In this document: piece by piece, positions 1 to 8,027 of the stretch | How the letters are laid out: each line of letters begins with the position of its first letter | Numbering within the stretch: position 1 is the stretch's first letter | DNA from: Nostoc sp. LPT | GTDB lineage: Bacteria; Cyanobacteriota; Cyanobacteriia; Cyanobacteriales; Nostocaceae | Direction of reading: 5' to 3' | DNA length: 64,000 bases | NCBI RefSeq assembly: GCF_017115165.1 | Contig: NZ_JABXKF010000175.1 | Coordinates: forward strand, 1 to 64,000 | Position numbers and translations under genes: made by a program | The notes under the pieces: generated by a model | Database searches by the model: none | The model's input: the letters and a program-made list of their open reading frames with translations, nothing else | What the model was told of the DNA's origin: nothing

Positions 1-56
1 GGCATTGGGCATTGGGCATTGGGCATTGGGCATTGGGCATTGGGCATTGGGCATTC
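1..56. repeat. Heptanucleotide tandem repeat (GGCATTG)n
   Basis: About eight head-to-tail copies of GGCATTG run from the first base of the window, so the array may extend upstream. Similar arrays lie near 37,540 and 54,215. Such short tandemly repeated repetitive sequences are typical of intergenic DNA in heterocystous cyanobacteria. No function can be read from it. Confidence 0.95.
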
Positions 57-91
57 TCCTTGTCTCCCTTGTCCCCACTCCCCCTCATCTT

Positions 92-1411
92 TTAAGAACT
101 TAAAATCTCACTGGTAATTTTAAGGGCTATCTGAATTTGGTCGCTGTCGATAACTAGAGGGGGACAGAAACGAATTGCTGCTTTACCGCAACCTAGTAAC
201 AATAAACCTCGTAAAAAAGCTTCTTGAATAATGCGATCGCGCAATTTATGATCAAGATTACCCTGTTCATCCAATAAATCTACCGCTACCATCAAACCCT
301 TACCTCGTGGCAATGATACTCTGGGAAACCTTTGATGCAACTGGGTAAGACTAGCTTGTAATAATTCTCCCATTTGGGTAGCGTTGGTCATCAAACCACT
401 TTCTAGCAGTCGCAGTGTGGCAATACCAGCAGCACAAGCTACGGGATTACCGCCAAATGTAGTAGCGTGAGAACCGGGAGGCCAAGTCATTAACTCAGGT
501 CTGGCAAGTATCGCTCCTAAGGGCATACCACTGGCGATACCTTTAGCAGTAGTAATGATATCAGGCATCACACCCCAATGCTCGATCGCAAATAAGCGAC
601 CAGTCCGCCCCATCCCTGCTTGCACTTCATCCACTACCATTAGAATACCGTGGCGATCGCATATCTCCCGAATCCGCTGCAAAAAACCATCTTCGGGTAC
701 GATATACCCACCCTCTCCTTGAATCGGTTCGACTACGATCGCCGCTACTTCTTGCGGTGGTAAAATTGTGCTAAATAACTGTTTTTCCAAATAATCTAAG
801 CTTGCGTGAGTGCCGTAGGGGATATGAGTCACCCCAGGAACTAAAGGCCCAAAATTAGCTCGTTGCACTGCTTTGGAACCAGTGAGAGACATTGCCCCAT
901 AAGTGCGTCCGTGAAATGCGCCTAAGAAGGCTACGATTAGCGATCGCTTGGTGTAATATCGAGCTAGTTTAATTGCTCCTTCGTTGGATTCTGCCCCAGA
1001 ATTGGTGAAAAATATCTTTGCAGGAAACGCAGTATCACTCTGTGGGTGGGGAAAGGGAGCGCGAATCGCTAATTGTTCCGCTAGTTCCACCATCGGTTCA
1101 TAATAAAAATCTGTCCCTGACATGTGCAGCAGACGCGCCGATTGTTCTTGAATTGCCTTGACGACTTCCGGGTGAGCGTGTCCGGTGGCGGTAACGGCAA
1201 TACCTGCGGTCATATCCAGAAATACATTGCCATCCACATCTTCTACCATACAGCCCTGGCCGCGAGATACAACTAACGGGTAATCGCGGGTGTAAGAAGG
1301 GGAAGTTACAGCGCGATCGCGTTGTACAATTGCTTGAGCGCGAGGCCCAGGTAAGGAAGTTACTATACGGGGTGTAAAAGGTAAATTTAGGTTAATAGGG
1401 ATACTTAACAT
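92..1411 (-). CDS. Class III aminotransferase (acetylornithine / 4-aminobutyrate type)
   Basis: This is a full-length 439-residue PLP-dependent fold-type I aminotransferase. Visible landmarks are the NSGAES PLP-phosphate segment near residue 137, the DEVQAGMGRTG motif with Asp261 contacting the cofactor, and the Schiff-base lysine Lys290 in TTAKGIASG. The family transfers an amino group from acetylornithine, ornithine or GABA to 2-oxoglutarate. The sequence does not settle the substrate, and the gene is not next to arginine genes. The ATG at 1409-1411 is taken as start because the same N-terminus is preserved in the truncated copy at 5,657-6,097. The 5' third and about 250 bp upstream are duplicated there. 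Confidence 0.85.
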   Translation of the reverse strand: MLSIPINLNLPFTPRIVTSLPGPRAQAIVQRDRAVTSPSYTRDYPLVVSRGQGCMVEDVDGNVFLDMTAGIAVTATGHAHPEVVKAIQEQSARLLHMSGTDFYYEPMVELAEQLAIRAPFPHPQSDTAFPAKIFFTNSGAESNEGAIKLARYYTKRSLIVAFLGAFHGRTYGAMSLTGSKAVQRANFGPLVPGVTHIPYGTHASLDYLEKQLFSTILPPQEVAAIVVEPIQGEGGYIVPEDGFLQRIREICDRHGILMVVDEVQAGMGRTGRLFAIEHWGVMPDIITTAKGIASGMPLGAILARPELMTWPPGSHATTFGGNPVACAAGIATLRLLESGLMTNATQMGELLQASLTQLHQRFPRVSLPRGKGLMVAVDLLDEQGNLDHKLRDRIIQEAFLRGLLLLGCGKAAIRFCPPLVIDSDQIQIALKITSEILSS

Positions 1412-1748
1412 AATTTTTTCAACTTTTTAAAGATTACTGATGATTAAAGGCTAAATGTTGATTGCTTACAGTAGCATTTGATTCCATTAGTGTAGAAAAT
1501 TACGCATTTACCGAAAAATTAGAGTATGCGTTAGCAATCGTGAAAAATTACAGATACTTTTTCCTGAATCCTTAGAGGTATTTAACGAAAAAGCTTCATG
1601 GTAAAGACTTTCGTATTTTTTTAAAACTCTTGCCCGCTTTTATAACACACATTTTCCAGGTGCGTAGTCGTAACCCGCCGTAGGCATCGCATCCACAGGA
1701 GAATGGCTATATGCAAAAATTAATATAACTCTCTGAGATAATCAACCA
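1412..1748. other. Divergent intergenic region, upstream half of a segmental duplication
   Basis: This gap separates the divergently transcribed aminotransferase and pseudokinase genes. Bases 1412 to about 1655 are recognisably the same as 6,098 to about 6,340, the region upstream of the truncated aminotransferase copy. The duplicated DNA therefore includes the promoter region. No RNA gene or hairpin was recognised. Confidence 0.7.
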
Positions 1749-2802
1749 ATGACTTGGGCATCTGGACAGAAGTTACACCGCGATCAGTATGAAATTAAAC
1801 AAAATTTAAGACAGGAGAACTTTGCTATTACTTATCTTGCTGAGGATCGGGCTAGCAAGAATGTTGTAATTAAAACATTGGATTCCAATTTACTTAATCA
1901 ATTAAGTAACGTAGACCGCGATCGCTTAAAATCAGGTTTTGCAGATGAATCCCGTAAACTAGCAATATGCAAACATCCGAATATTGTCCAAGTCATTGAT
2001 ACCTTCGAGTCAGGTGATTTAAAATGCATGGTCATGGAGTATATTCCAGGAGATAATTTAGCCAAGATTGTCCAACCGCGAGGATTTCTCCCTGAAAAAG
2101 AGGCTTTAGATTACATCCAACAAATTGGAAAAGCACTCATAGTAGTGCATAAACAAGGATTTTTACATCGAAATGTGAAACCAGAAAATATCATTTTGCG
2201 GGCGGGTACGCATCAGGTTGTTTTGATAAACTTCGACTTAGCACGAAGATTCGTTGATAACCCAGTGTCAAGTCGCGGTAACTTAGTTGATAAATTTACA
2301 CCAATTGAACTGTATTCCAACTCTCCTAGACAACAGGCGCGACGTAAACCTTGGACTGATATTTATTCTCTTGCGGCAACTTTATATTTTTTATTAACAG
2401 GAAAACTGCCAGAAAGTGCTATTGAGCGCCAAGATAACAATAAGCGTTTAATTCCACCTAAGGAATTTAACACCTAAGGAATTTAATGATAAGATTAGCG
2501 ATCGCGTCAATCAAGCGATTCTCCACGCAATGGAACTACAACCCGACAACCGTCCCGAAACAGTAGAAGAGTGGTTAAAAGAATTGGGTTTAAACACAGC
2601 AAGTTTTTCTCTTCCCAAACTTCTTTGGGCACAACCTCTGTGGGCGTGGATATTAGAGATTATGAGTGTATTAGCCTTATTTGCAGCCTTGATATCAGGA
2701 ATCAAAGATGGCACAGACTTATTCAAAGATTGGTTTCCAGGCAAACCAGCACCCCCGACACAACAAACCCCATCGTCTTCCACTCAACCACAAAATAGGT
2801 AG
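1749..2802 (+). pseudogene. Ser/Thr pseudokinase with C-terminal membrane segment, frameshifted
   Basis: The first reading frame (1749-2477, 242 codons) is a protein-kinase fold with the ATP lysine kept (Lys42 in VVIKT). The glycine-rich loop has lost its glycines (RQENFA), the catalytic loop HRD is HRN (Asn142), and DFG is NFD (161-163). A 16-bp duplication at 2455-2486 shifts the frame and gives an early stop. Reading on in the new frame gives the expected kinase end (DRVNQAILHAMELQPDNRP) and a hydrophobic segment near 2620-2700. Without the duplication the product would be 345 residues. It was probably a catalytically dead signalling kinase before it was broken. The next gene is a paralogue with intact catalytic residues. 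Confidence 0.85.
2455..2486 (+). repeat. 16-bp tandem duplication causing a frameshift
   Basis: CACCTAAGGAATTTAA occurs twice without spacing (2455-2470 and 2471-2486). Sixteen is not a multiple of three, so the kinase frame is lost at this point. Removing one copy restores a continuous kinase reading frame to 2802. Confidence 0.95.
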
Positions 2803-2818
2803 TAGGTCACGTCTACGC

Positions 2819-3112
2819 AATAGTTAGTTTTGAAGTCACATTTGTTGCTTTTGCGACTCCAATAGTTAGTTTTGAAGTCATATTTATTGCTTTTGCGACT
2901 CCAATAGTTAGTTTTGAAGTCACATTTGTTGCTTTTGCGACTCCAATAGTTAGTTTTGAAGTCATATTTATTGCTTTTGCGACTCCAATAGTTAGTTTTG
3001 AAGTCACATTTGTTGCTTTTGCGACTCCAATAGTTAGTTTTAAAGTCGCATTTGTTGCTTTTGCGGCTCCAAAAGTTAGTTTTAAAGTCACATTTGTTGC
3101 TTTTGCGACTGC
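2819..3112. repeat. 42-bp minisatellite, seven copies
   Basis: Seven head-to-tail 42-bp units begin at 2819, 2861, 2903, 2945, 2987, 3029 and 3071, and a degenerate eighth follows. Units 1, 3 and 5 are identical. Units 2 and 4 share two other bases (CATATTTATT instead of CACATTTGTT), so the array seems to have grown in 84-bp steps. Units 6 and 7 are more diverged. Because 42 is divisible by three, both strands are open across the array, encoding 14-residue repeats, but no ribosome binding site or plausible start was seen. It sits between the broken pseudokinase and the active kinase. Confidence 0.95.
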
Positions 3113-3261
3113 AAAAGTTATTTTAGCAATAGCCAGAAAACCTCAATCTTCGTCTCTGCGCCTCTGCGTGAGCTATCCATCTTCTAATTTACCAACGCCA
3201 AGCACCATAACTCACAAAAAGCGTGTCAGAATCAACATTAGCCATCAATAAATGTGGGTAT

Positions 3262-4698
3262 ATGTTCTGGCAAAACGGACAGCTAATACATAACGGCAAA
3301 TACAAAATAGAAAAACAGTTGGGTGGTGGCGGTTTTGCAGTTACCTACCAAGCAATGCATACCAAGCTAAACCGCCGAGTCGTCATCAAAACCCCCAACA
3401 TCAGCGTCCAACGAGATCCAGATTATCCCAAATATGTTGAACGCTTCAAAAAAGAAGCACAGATGCTAGCAATGTGTTGTACAGACTCACATCCCCATAT
3501 TGTGCAAGTATTCGACTTTTTTGTTGAAGAAGATGGTCGCTACTGCTTAGAGATGCAATATATAGCAGGCGAGAGTTTATGGGAATACGTGCAACGCCAA
3601 GGGAAATTACCCGAAACTGAAGCTGTAAGATACATCCGCCAAATGGGTTTAGCTTTGGTAGATGTACATAAAAAAGGAGTCTTTCATCTCGATGTCACTC
3701 CTCCCAATATTATGCTCAACTTTGATCCAAATGTTCCTAACTCAGGCAAAGCAGTATTAATTGACTTTGGTATCGCCGGGGATATGTCCCCACCGAGTAC
3801 ATTGTCTAGGTCTTTTGGTAACAAGGTATTTGCACCCTATGAGTTAACACGCAAAGGGATTCGTAACGCAACAGTTGATGTCTACTGTTTAGCTGGATCG
3901 TTGTACTATGCCATTACTGGACAACGCCCTACCAATTCCTTTGACCGCAAGTATGAGCAAGAGGAATTAGTATCACCAAAGCAATTTGTCCCTAGTCTTA
4001 GTGATGCTGTAAATGAAGCGATTCTGCAAGGCATGGCATTAGAGGCAAAAGATCGACCCCAGACAATGGAAGAGTGGTTGAATTTTCTCTCCTCCTCGCA
4101 AGCTAATCTAACAGAAGTGATATTAGCTTCAAATGTGGGGGTAAATTACCAAAATCTAGAAAATTTACTCAAAGCGGGTCAATGGAAAGCAGCAAACCAA
4201 GAAACCACCAGAGTCATGCTGAAAGTAGCCAAAAGAGAACAGCAAGGCTGGCTTGGTTATGAATCTATTGAAAATTTTCCCTGCACAGATTTACGCACAA
4301 TTGACCAATTGTGGGTAAAATACAGCAATGGTCATTTTGGCTTTAGCGTACAAAAACGTATTTGGCTAGAATGCGGTGGCAAAGTAGATTATAAAACGGA
4401 GTATCTTTTGGGCGATCGATTAGGCTGGCGCAATAATGAAGGCTGGGTAAAGGACAATGAATACAACTATTCGCTAGACTCTACCCAGGGGCATCTCCCT
4501 ACGCTTCCACGGTCAGCGATCTTTACTACTACAGTTAAGGAGATTGGGGTAAAGGATAATGAATACAACTATTCGCTAGACTCTACCCAGCATTTTGATC
4601 TCCCTAGGCTTCCACTATTTGGATCTTTAATCTGTCGGGTGAACTCTATTGATGTTACTTCTTCTCTCGCGTCCAGACTTGTAAATTGTAATGTATAA
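3262..4698 (+). CDS. Ser/Thr protein kinase fused to a GUN4 domain
   Basis: An N-terminal kinase domain (about 1-280) has a glycine loop GGGGFAV, a Val-Val-Ile-Lys ATP lysine, catalytic loop HLDVTPPN with the Asp and Asn present, and DFG. In the catalytic loop Thr replaces the usual Lys. A C-terminal region (from about 296) resembles GUN4, a porphyrin-binding domain of tetrapyrrole regulation, with the GDRLGWRNN motif. The ATG at 3262 is preferred over the GTG at 3223 because its MFWQNGQ aligns with the MTWASGQ start of the upstream paralogue. The GUN4 end contains an in-frame 102-bp duplication (VKDNEYNYSLDSTQ twice), which may disturb the domain. Substrate unknown. Confidence 0.85.
   Translation: MFWQNGQLIHNGKYKIEKQLGGGGFAVTYQAMHTKLNRRVVIKTPNISVQRDPDYPKYVERFKKEAQMLAMCCTDSHPHIVQVFDFFVEEDGRYCLEMQYIAGESLWEYVQRQGKLPETEAVRYIRQMGLALVDVHKKGVFHLDVTPPNIMLNFDPNVPNSGKAVLIDFGIAGDMSPPSTLSRSFGNKVFAPYELTRKGIRNATVDVYCLAGSLYYAITGQRPTNSFDRKYEQEELVSPKQFVPSLSDAVNEAILQGMALEAKDRPQTMEEWLNFLSSSQANLTEVILASNVGVNYQNLENLLKAGQWKAANQETTRVMLKVAKREQQGWLGYESIENFPCTDLRTIDQLWVKYSNGHFGFSVQKRIWLECGGKVDYKTEYLLGDRLGWRNNEGWVKDNEYNYSLDSTQGHLPTLPRSAIFTTTVKEIGVKDNEYNYSLDSTQHFDLPRLPLFGSLICRVNSIDVTSSLASRLVNCNV
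4445..4590 (+). repeat. Direct repeat inside the GUN4 coding region
   Basis: Bases 4445-4488 recur at 4547-4590 with one mismatch. The 102-bp offset equals 34 codons, so the frame is kept. The sequence after each copy is also related (CATCTCCCTACGCTTCC and GATCTCCCTAGGCTTCC), pointing to a tandem duplication of about 102 bp that has partly diverged. Confidence 0.9.
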
Positions 4699-4900
4699 AG
4701 GTTTACGAGATTTGTAAAACTTTGTGAACAAGATATATTCCACGAAGCCTTGCGGGTTCTAGCTTTTCGTTACCTGGCACTGTTTAAATAAGCGAGGTAC
4801 TCAGGCGCACGCTTTGCAAACACAAAAAGCCGCAATCAATATTAGATTAGGATATAAATTCAATACCCAGTTTTTCAACCATGTAAATACAGGGGTAATA

Positions 4901-5173
4901 ATGACTATTAAAGAACAAATTAACCAAGAACTAGAAAAATTACCTGAACCCTTATTGCAGGAAATTTTAGACTTTGTGCAATCTTTGCAAGCCAAACATG
5001 AAAAAAATAGTATATCTTCAGATAGCCAACCTGCTCAAACGCTTACAACAGAGCACACCTTAACAGGTTCTACTGCTGAAGATTTATTAGAATTTGTGGG
5101 CAGTTGGGAAGGTTCAGATATTAAAGAATGCCTGCAACTAGTTCATGACAGTCGGATACCTCTAGAATTGTAA
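4901..5173 (+). CDS. Small antitoxin-like protein (DUF2281-like)
   Basis: This is a 90-residue protein starting MTIKEQINQELEKLPEPLL. The N-terminal amphipathic segment (ELEKLPEPLLQEILDFVQSL) resembles small cyanobacterial antitoxins of the DUF2281 type. The ATG at 4901 is preferred to upstream in-frame starts because it begins the conserved-looking segment. The stop lies two bases before the start of the PIN-domain gene, so the two are probably co-transcribed and translationally coupled. It would neutralise the toxin and may repress the operon. The family call rests on pattern and context, so it is moderate. Confidence 0.7.
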   Translation: MTIKEQINQELEKLPEPLLQEILDFVQSLQAKHEKNSISSDSQPAQTLTTEHTLTGSTAEDLLEFVGSWEGSDIKECLQLVHDSRIPLEL

Positions 5174-5175
5174 TT

Positions 5176-5619
5176 ATGTATCTCTTGGATACTAATCACT
5201 GTTCCTTTTTGATGGAAGGGATGCCTAGTGTTGTGAATCACTTGCGCTCGCTTGGTCAGGTACAATTAGCAACTAGTGTTATTGTTGCTGGTGAGTTGCA
5301 CTTTATGGCGCAAAATTCACATCAAAAAGCTGCTAATTTAATAAAAATCAATGCATTTATCAAACGAATTAACCTATACGGGATCGACAAAGAAACAACA
5401 GAAATATACGGTGATTTTAAATCAGAAATTATTAAACAATTTGGCTCAAAAGAAAAAAATAAACGTAAAACAACTAAATTGAATACTATAGGCATTAGTG
5501 AAAATGACCTCTGGATAGCTGCTACAGTTTTACGTCATTCATTGACTCTTGTTTCATCTGACAGCGACTTCGAGCGAATGCGACAAGTAAGAGAAATTTC
5601 TTGGGAAAGTTGGGTGTAA
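5176..5619 (+). CDS. VapC-type PIN-domain ribonuclease toxin
   Basis: A 147-residue PIN domain with the acidic metal-binding residues in order: Asp5 (YLLDTN), Glu40 (AGEL), Asp111 (ENDLWIAA) and Asp129/Asp131 (SSDSDF). VapC toxins cleave structured RNA, often tRNA or rRNA, until bound by their antitoxin. It follows the antitoxin-like gene by two bases. It has all expected catalytic positions and normal length, so it is likely functional. Confidence 0.88.
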   Translation: MYLLDTNHCSFLMEGMPSVVNHLRSLGQVQLATSVIVAGELHFMAQNSHQKAANLIKINAFIKRINLYGIDKETTEIYGDFKSEIIKQFGSKEKNKRKTTKLNTIGISENDLWIAATVLRHSLTLVSSDSDFERMRQVREISWESWV

Positions 5620-5656
5620 ATTAAGCAGACTAAAAAAATATCCAATTTACACCCAC

Positions 5657-6097
5657 TCAACTAAAAAACTTCTTCACGCATCTCACAAATATCTCCACAC
5701 CCATTCCCAATGCCGTCTCATCAAAATCAAACCGGGGATAGGGAGCGCGAATTGCTAATTGTTCCGCTAGTTCTACCATCGGCTCATAATAAAAATCTGT
5801 CCCTGACATGTGCAGCAGACGCGCCGACTGTTCTTGAATTGCCTTAACGACTTCCGGGTGAGCGTGTCCGGTGGCGGTGACAGCAATACCTGCGGTCATA
5901 TCCAGAAATACATTGCCATCCACATCTTCCACCATACAGCCCTGGCCGCGAGATACAACTAACGGGTAATCGCGGGTGTAAGAAGGAGAAGTTACGGCGC
6001 GATCGCGTTGTACAATTGCTTGAGCGCGAGGCCCAGGCAAGGAAGTTACTAGATGGGGTATACGAGGTAAATTTAGTTTAATAGGAATACTTAACAT
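5657..6097 (-). pseudogene. Truncated aminotransferase copy fused to a foreign C-terminal tail
   Basis: The first ~119 codons repeat the N-terminus of the aminotransferase at 92-1411 almost exactly. After IRAPYP the frame enters an unrelated ~27-residue tail (RFDFDETALGMGVEIFVRCV). That tail resembles, from memory, the C-terminal end of cyanobacterial M20-family amidohydrolases. The PLP lysine and cofactor motifs are absent, so it cannot be an aminotransferase. It looks like the product of recombination that joined the 5' end of one gene to the 3' end of another. The tail assignment needs a database comparison. Confidence 0.8.
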
Positions 6098-6340
6098 AAT
6101 TTTTTTCTATTTTTTAAAGATTACTGATGATTAAACGCTAAAGCTTAATTGCTTACAGTAGCATTTGATTCTATTGCTGTAAGAATTACGCATTTACCGA
6201 AAAATCAGAGAACACGTCAGCGCTCAGGAAAAATACAGCTAATTTTTCCTGAATCTTCAGAAGTATTTAACGAAAAAGCTTGATGGTAAGCCCTTTCGTA
6301 TTGTTTAAGACTCTTGCCCGTTTTTATAACACAACTTTTA
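5741..6340. repeat. Segmental duplication of 1055-1655
   Basis: About 600 bp match 1055-1655 with scattered substitutions. They cover the first ~119 codons of the aminotransferase and ~250 bp upstream. The two copies are in the same orientation and 4.7 kb apart. The coding part is much better conserved than the upstream part. Confidence 0.85.
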
Positions 6341-6367
6341 GAAAATGTTCCCTATTCCCTATTCCCT

Positions 6368-6934
6368 CTATGGGAACCACCAACTTCCCCAATTGCTGTA
6401 AAACTGAAACCGTCCAAAGCCGAGAAATTGACCGTGAGCTTTTTCACCCACAGGGAATGCTGTAACACCGAATAAATAAACACCAGAAAAGCTCGGATTA
6501 CTCACAGGGCGGAGGGCGATTGTAATTGTCTGTCCTGGAGTTACAGGCGGGTCAAAGTTTACAGAAACAGTGCGTGTCTTGCGCTCGTTTGTAACTGAGC
6601 CTAGTTTCAGTTGCGTTTCTTTGCGATCGCGTGTTCCGACAAATGCACGGGTATCATCAAGATTGTAACGAATGTTTTCCGATCCCTCTTTTTGGGCGAT
6701 CGTTACCTTCTGGAGGGATTCTCCAGCATTTTCCGGCACATTGATAGTGAAATAGTAAGTTCCGCCCCAAACATTCACCTCTTTGTAAGTAGTTGTCGCG
6801 TTAACAAGTTTCGGCGGTTGGACGAAATAGACTAGGCCATCTCTAAGCTGCACAGCTTGAGTCACCGGAAGCGTAACTTCTCCAATGCCTATTGCTAACG
6901 AGAGTGTTATTCCAAACAAAGTTGTGAGGCGCAT
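6368..6934 (-). CDS. DUF2808-family secreted protein
   Basis: A 188-residue protein with an N-terminal signal peptide (hydrophobic LFGITLSLAIGIG, likely cleaved near TQA-VQ). It is followed by a beta-rich domain with the DUF2808 pattern: VYFVQPPKLV, TYYFTINVPENAGESL, VNFDPPVTPGQTITIAL, and a final FGRFQFYSNWGSWWFP. The family is common in cyanobacteria and its function is unknown. It is predicted to be periplasmic or extracellular. Its promoter would lie in the 6935-6956 gap or within the upstream DoxX gene. Confidence 0.8.
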   Translation of the reverse strand: MRLTTLFGITLSLAIGIGEVTLPVTQAVQLRDGLVYFVQPPKLVNATTTYKEVNVWGGTYYFTINVPENAGESLQKVTIAQKEGSENIRYNLDDTRAFVGTRDRKETQLKLGSVTNERKTRTVSVNFDPPVTPGQTITIALRPVSNPSFSGVYLFGVTAFPVGEKAHGQFLGFGRFQFYSNWGSWWFP

Positions 6935-6956
6935 GATTCAGATATAAAAAACGCAC

Positions 6957-7394
6957 TTATTCTAATTCTAGTTCCTTGGGAATCAGTGACTTAGGAATGA
7001 TAGAAGCTTGTTTTTCCCCAACCGAAGATTTTGTGTACCACCAAGCCCAAGCAATTAAAACAGCTTGAAGGGGAAGCCTGACTACGTGTACCCAAGGTGA
7101 GTTTGGTATATGTTCTAGCTGAATGTGATTAACCGCCATATTGATATTGGCAGGGAAAACCGCAATAAAAAGTGCAAGAAGTCCCCAAGCAGCAGCTTGA
7201 CTTACAGGCGGAACTAATAACCCAATACCACCCAAAATTTCATAAAAGCCACTGAGATAAACTAATCCTAAAGGGTAAGGAAGTTGGGGTGGCATAATTT
7301 TGACATAAGGTTCTGGAATAACAAAGTGTGTCACTCCAACCACAATGATGGATATAGCAAGGATGACACGTAATGTTTCCTTATACTTCTTCAT
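6957..7394 (-). CDS. DoxX-like small membrane protein
   Basis: A 145-residue protein with about four membrane segments (VILAISIIVVGVTHF; YPLGLVYLSGFYEILGGIGLLV; AAAWGLLALFIAVFPANINM; LPLQAVLIAWAWWY), matching the DoxX/MauE-like family, some members of which take part in redox functions. The ATG at 7394 has GAGG about nine bases upstream. The longer frame to 7466 would need a TTG and overlaps the previous stop. It lies directly downstream of the thioredoxin-like Spx/MgsR gene and is probably in the same transcript. Confidence 0.75.
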   Translation of the reverse strand: MKKYKETLRVILAISIIVVGVTHFVIPEPYVKIMPPQLPYPLGLVYLSGFYEILGGIGLLVPPVSQAAAWGLLALFIAVFPANINMAVNHIQLEHIPNSPWVHVVRLPLQAVLIAWAWWYTKSSVGEKQASIIPKSLIPKELELE

Positions 7395-7462
7395 GGTTTT
7401 TGCCTCATTATATACTTGCTCTATTACTTCAGTTTGACTGACGGATGTTAATCTGCATTGAG

Positions 7463-7819
7463 TCAATAGGAGTAAAAACTGAAAATACTCATTCCCTCAT
7501 CTTTAAAGCCAACCAGCACAGCTGTTCCATCTTTAACGAAAAGTGGACGTTTGAGCAGCATTGCGTCGTGAGTGAATGCATCAACCCACTGTTCGTCAGC
7601 CCAAGTCTTCTTTTCATCTCCTAAAGCGCGGTAAGATTGACCAGAGGTGTTTCGCATGGGAGCAAAACCCAAAGACTTCACCCAGTTTTGAATCATCTCA
7701 CGAGTCGGCGGAGTATCTTTGGTGTTGATAAACTCATGGTCAATGTTGTTATATTGGAGCCACGTCAAAGCTTTTTTGCAAGTGCTGCAATTGGGAATTC
7801 CGTAGACTTGAATAGACAT
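7463..7819 (-). CDS. Spx/MgsR (ArsC-like) family protein
   Basis: A 118-residue thioredoxin-fold protein of the arsenate reductase-like group. The redox motif is Cys11-Ser-Thr-Cys14 in YGIPNCSTCKKAL, and the length is normal for Spx/MgsR/YffB proteins. Spx and MgsR bind RNA polymerase and act as redox-sensitive regulators. YffB-like members have unknown roles. The two-cysteine motif fits a redox switch. The sequence alone does not distinguish regulator from reductase. Confidence 0.8.
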   Translation of the reverse strand: MSIQVYGIPNCSTCKKALTWLQYNNIDHEFINTKDTPPTREMIQNWVKSLGFAPMRNTSGQSYRALGDEKKTWADEQWVDAFTHDAMLLKRPLFVKDGTAVLVGFKDEGMSIFSFYSY

Positions 7820-8027
7820 AAAATAATTAAAACAATCTTCATATATGACATAGTAGGTGGAACTTCTGCCACCAATGCTCTTGTCGTAGATATTCTACGA
7901 CAAAAATTTAAGGGTAGCGATCGCTTTTAGTAATCGGTAATTCCAAGTATAGACCTCATCGATCCATGATTTGAGAGTTCTGAAATACCAAGGAGTAGTT
8001 TTACTAACACTTTCATCTATAAAAAAT

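Noticed and set aside
2813-3091. Minus-strand reading frame of 92 codons
   Set aside because: It is only the 42-bp minisatellite read in one frame; no ribosome-binding site and the other strand is equally open.
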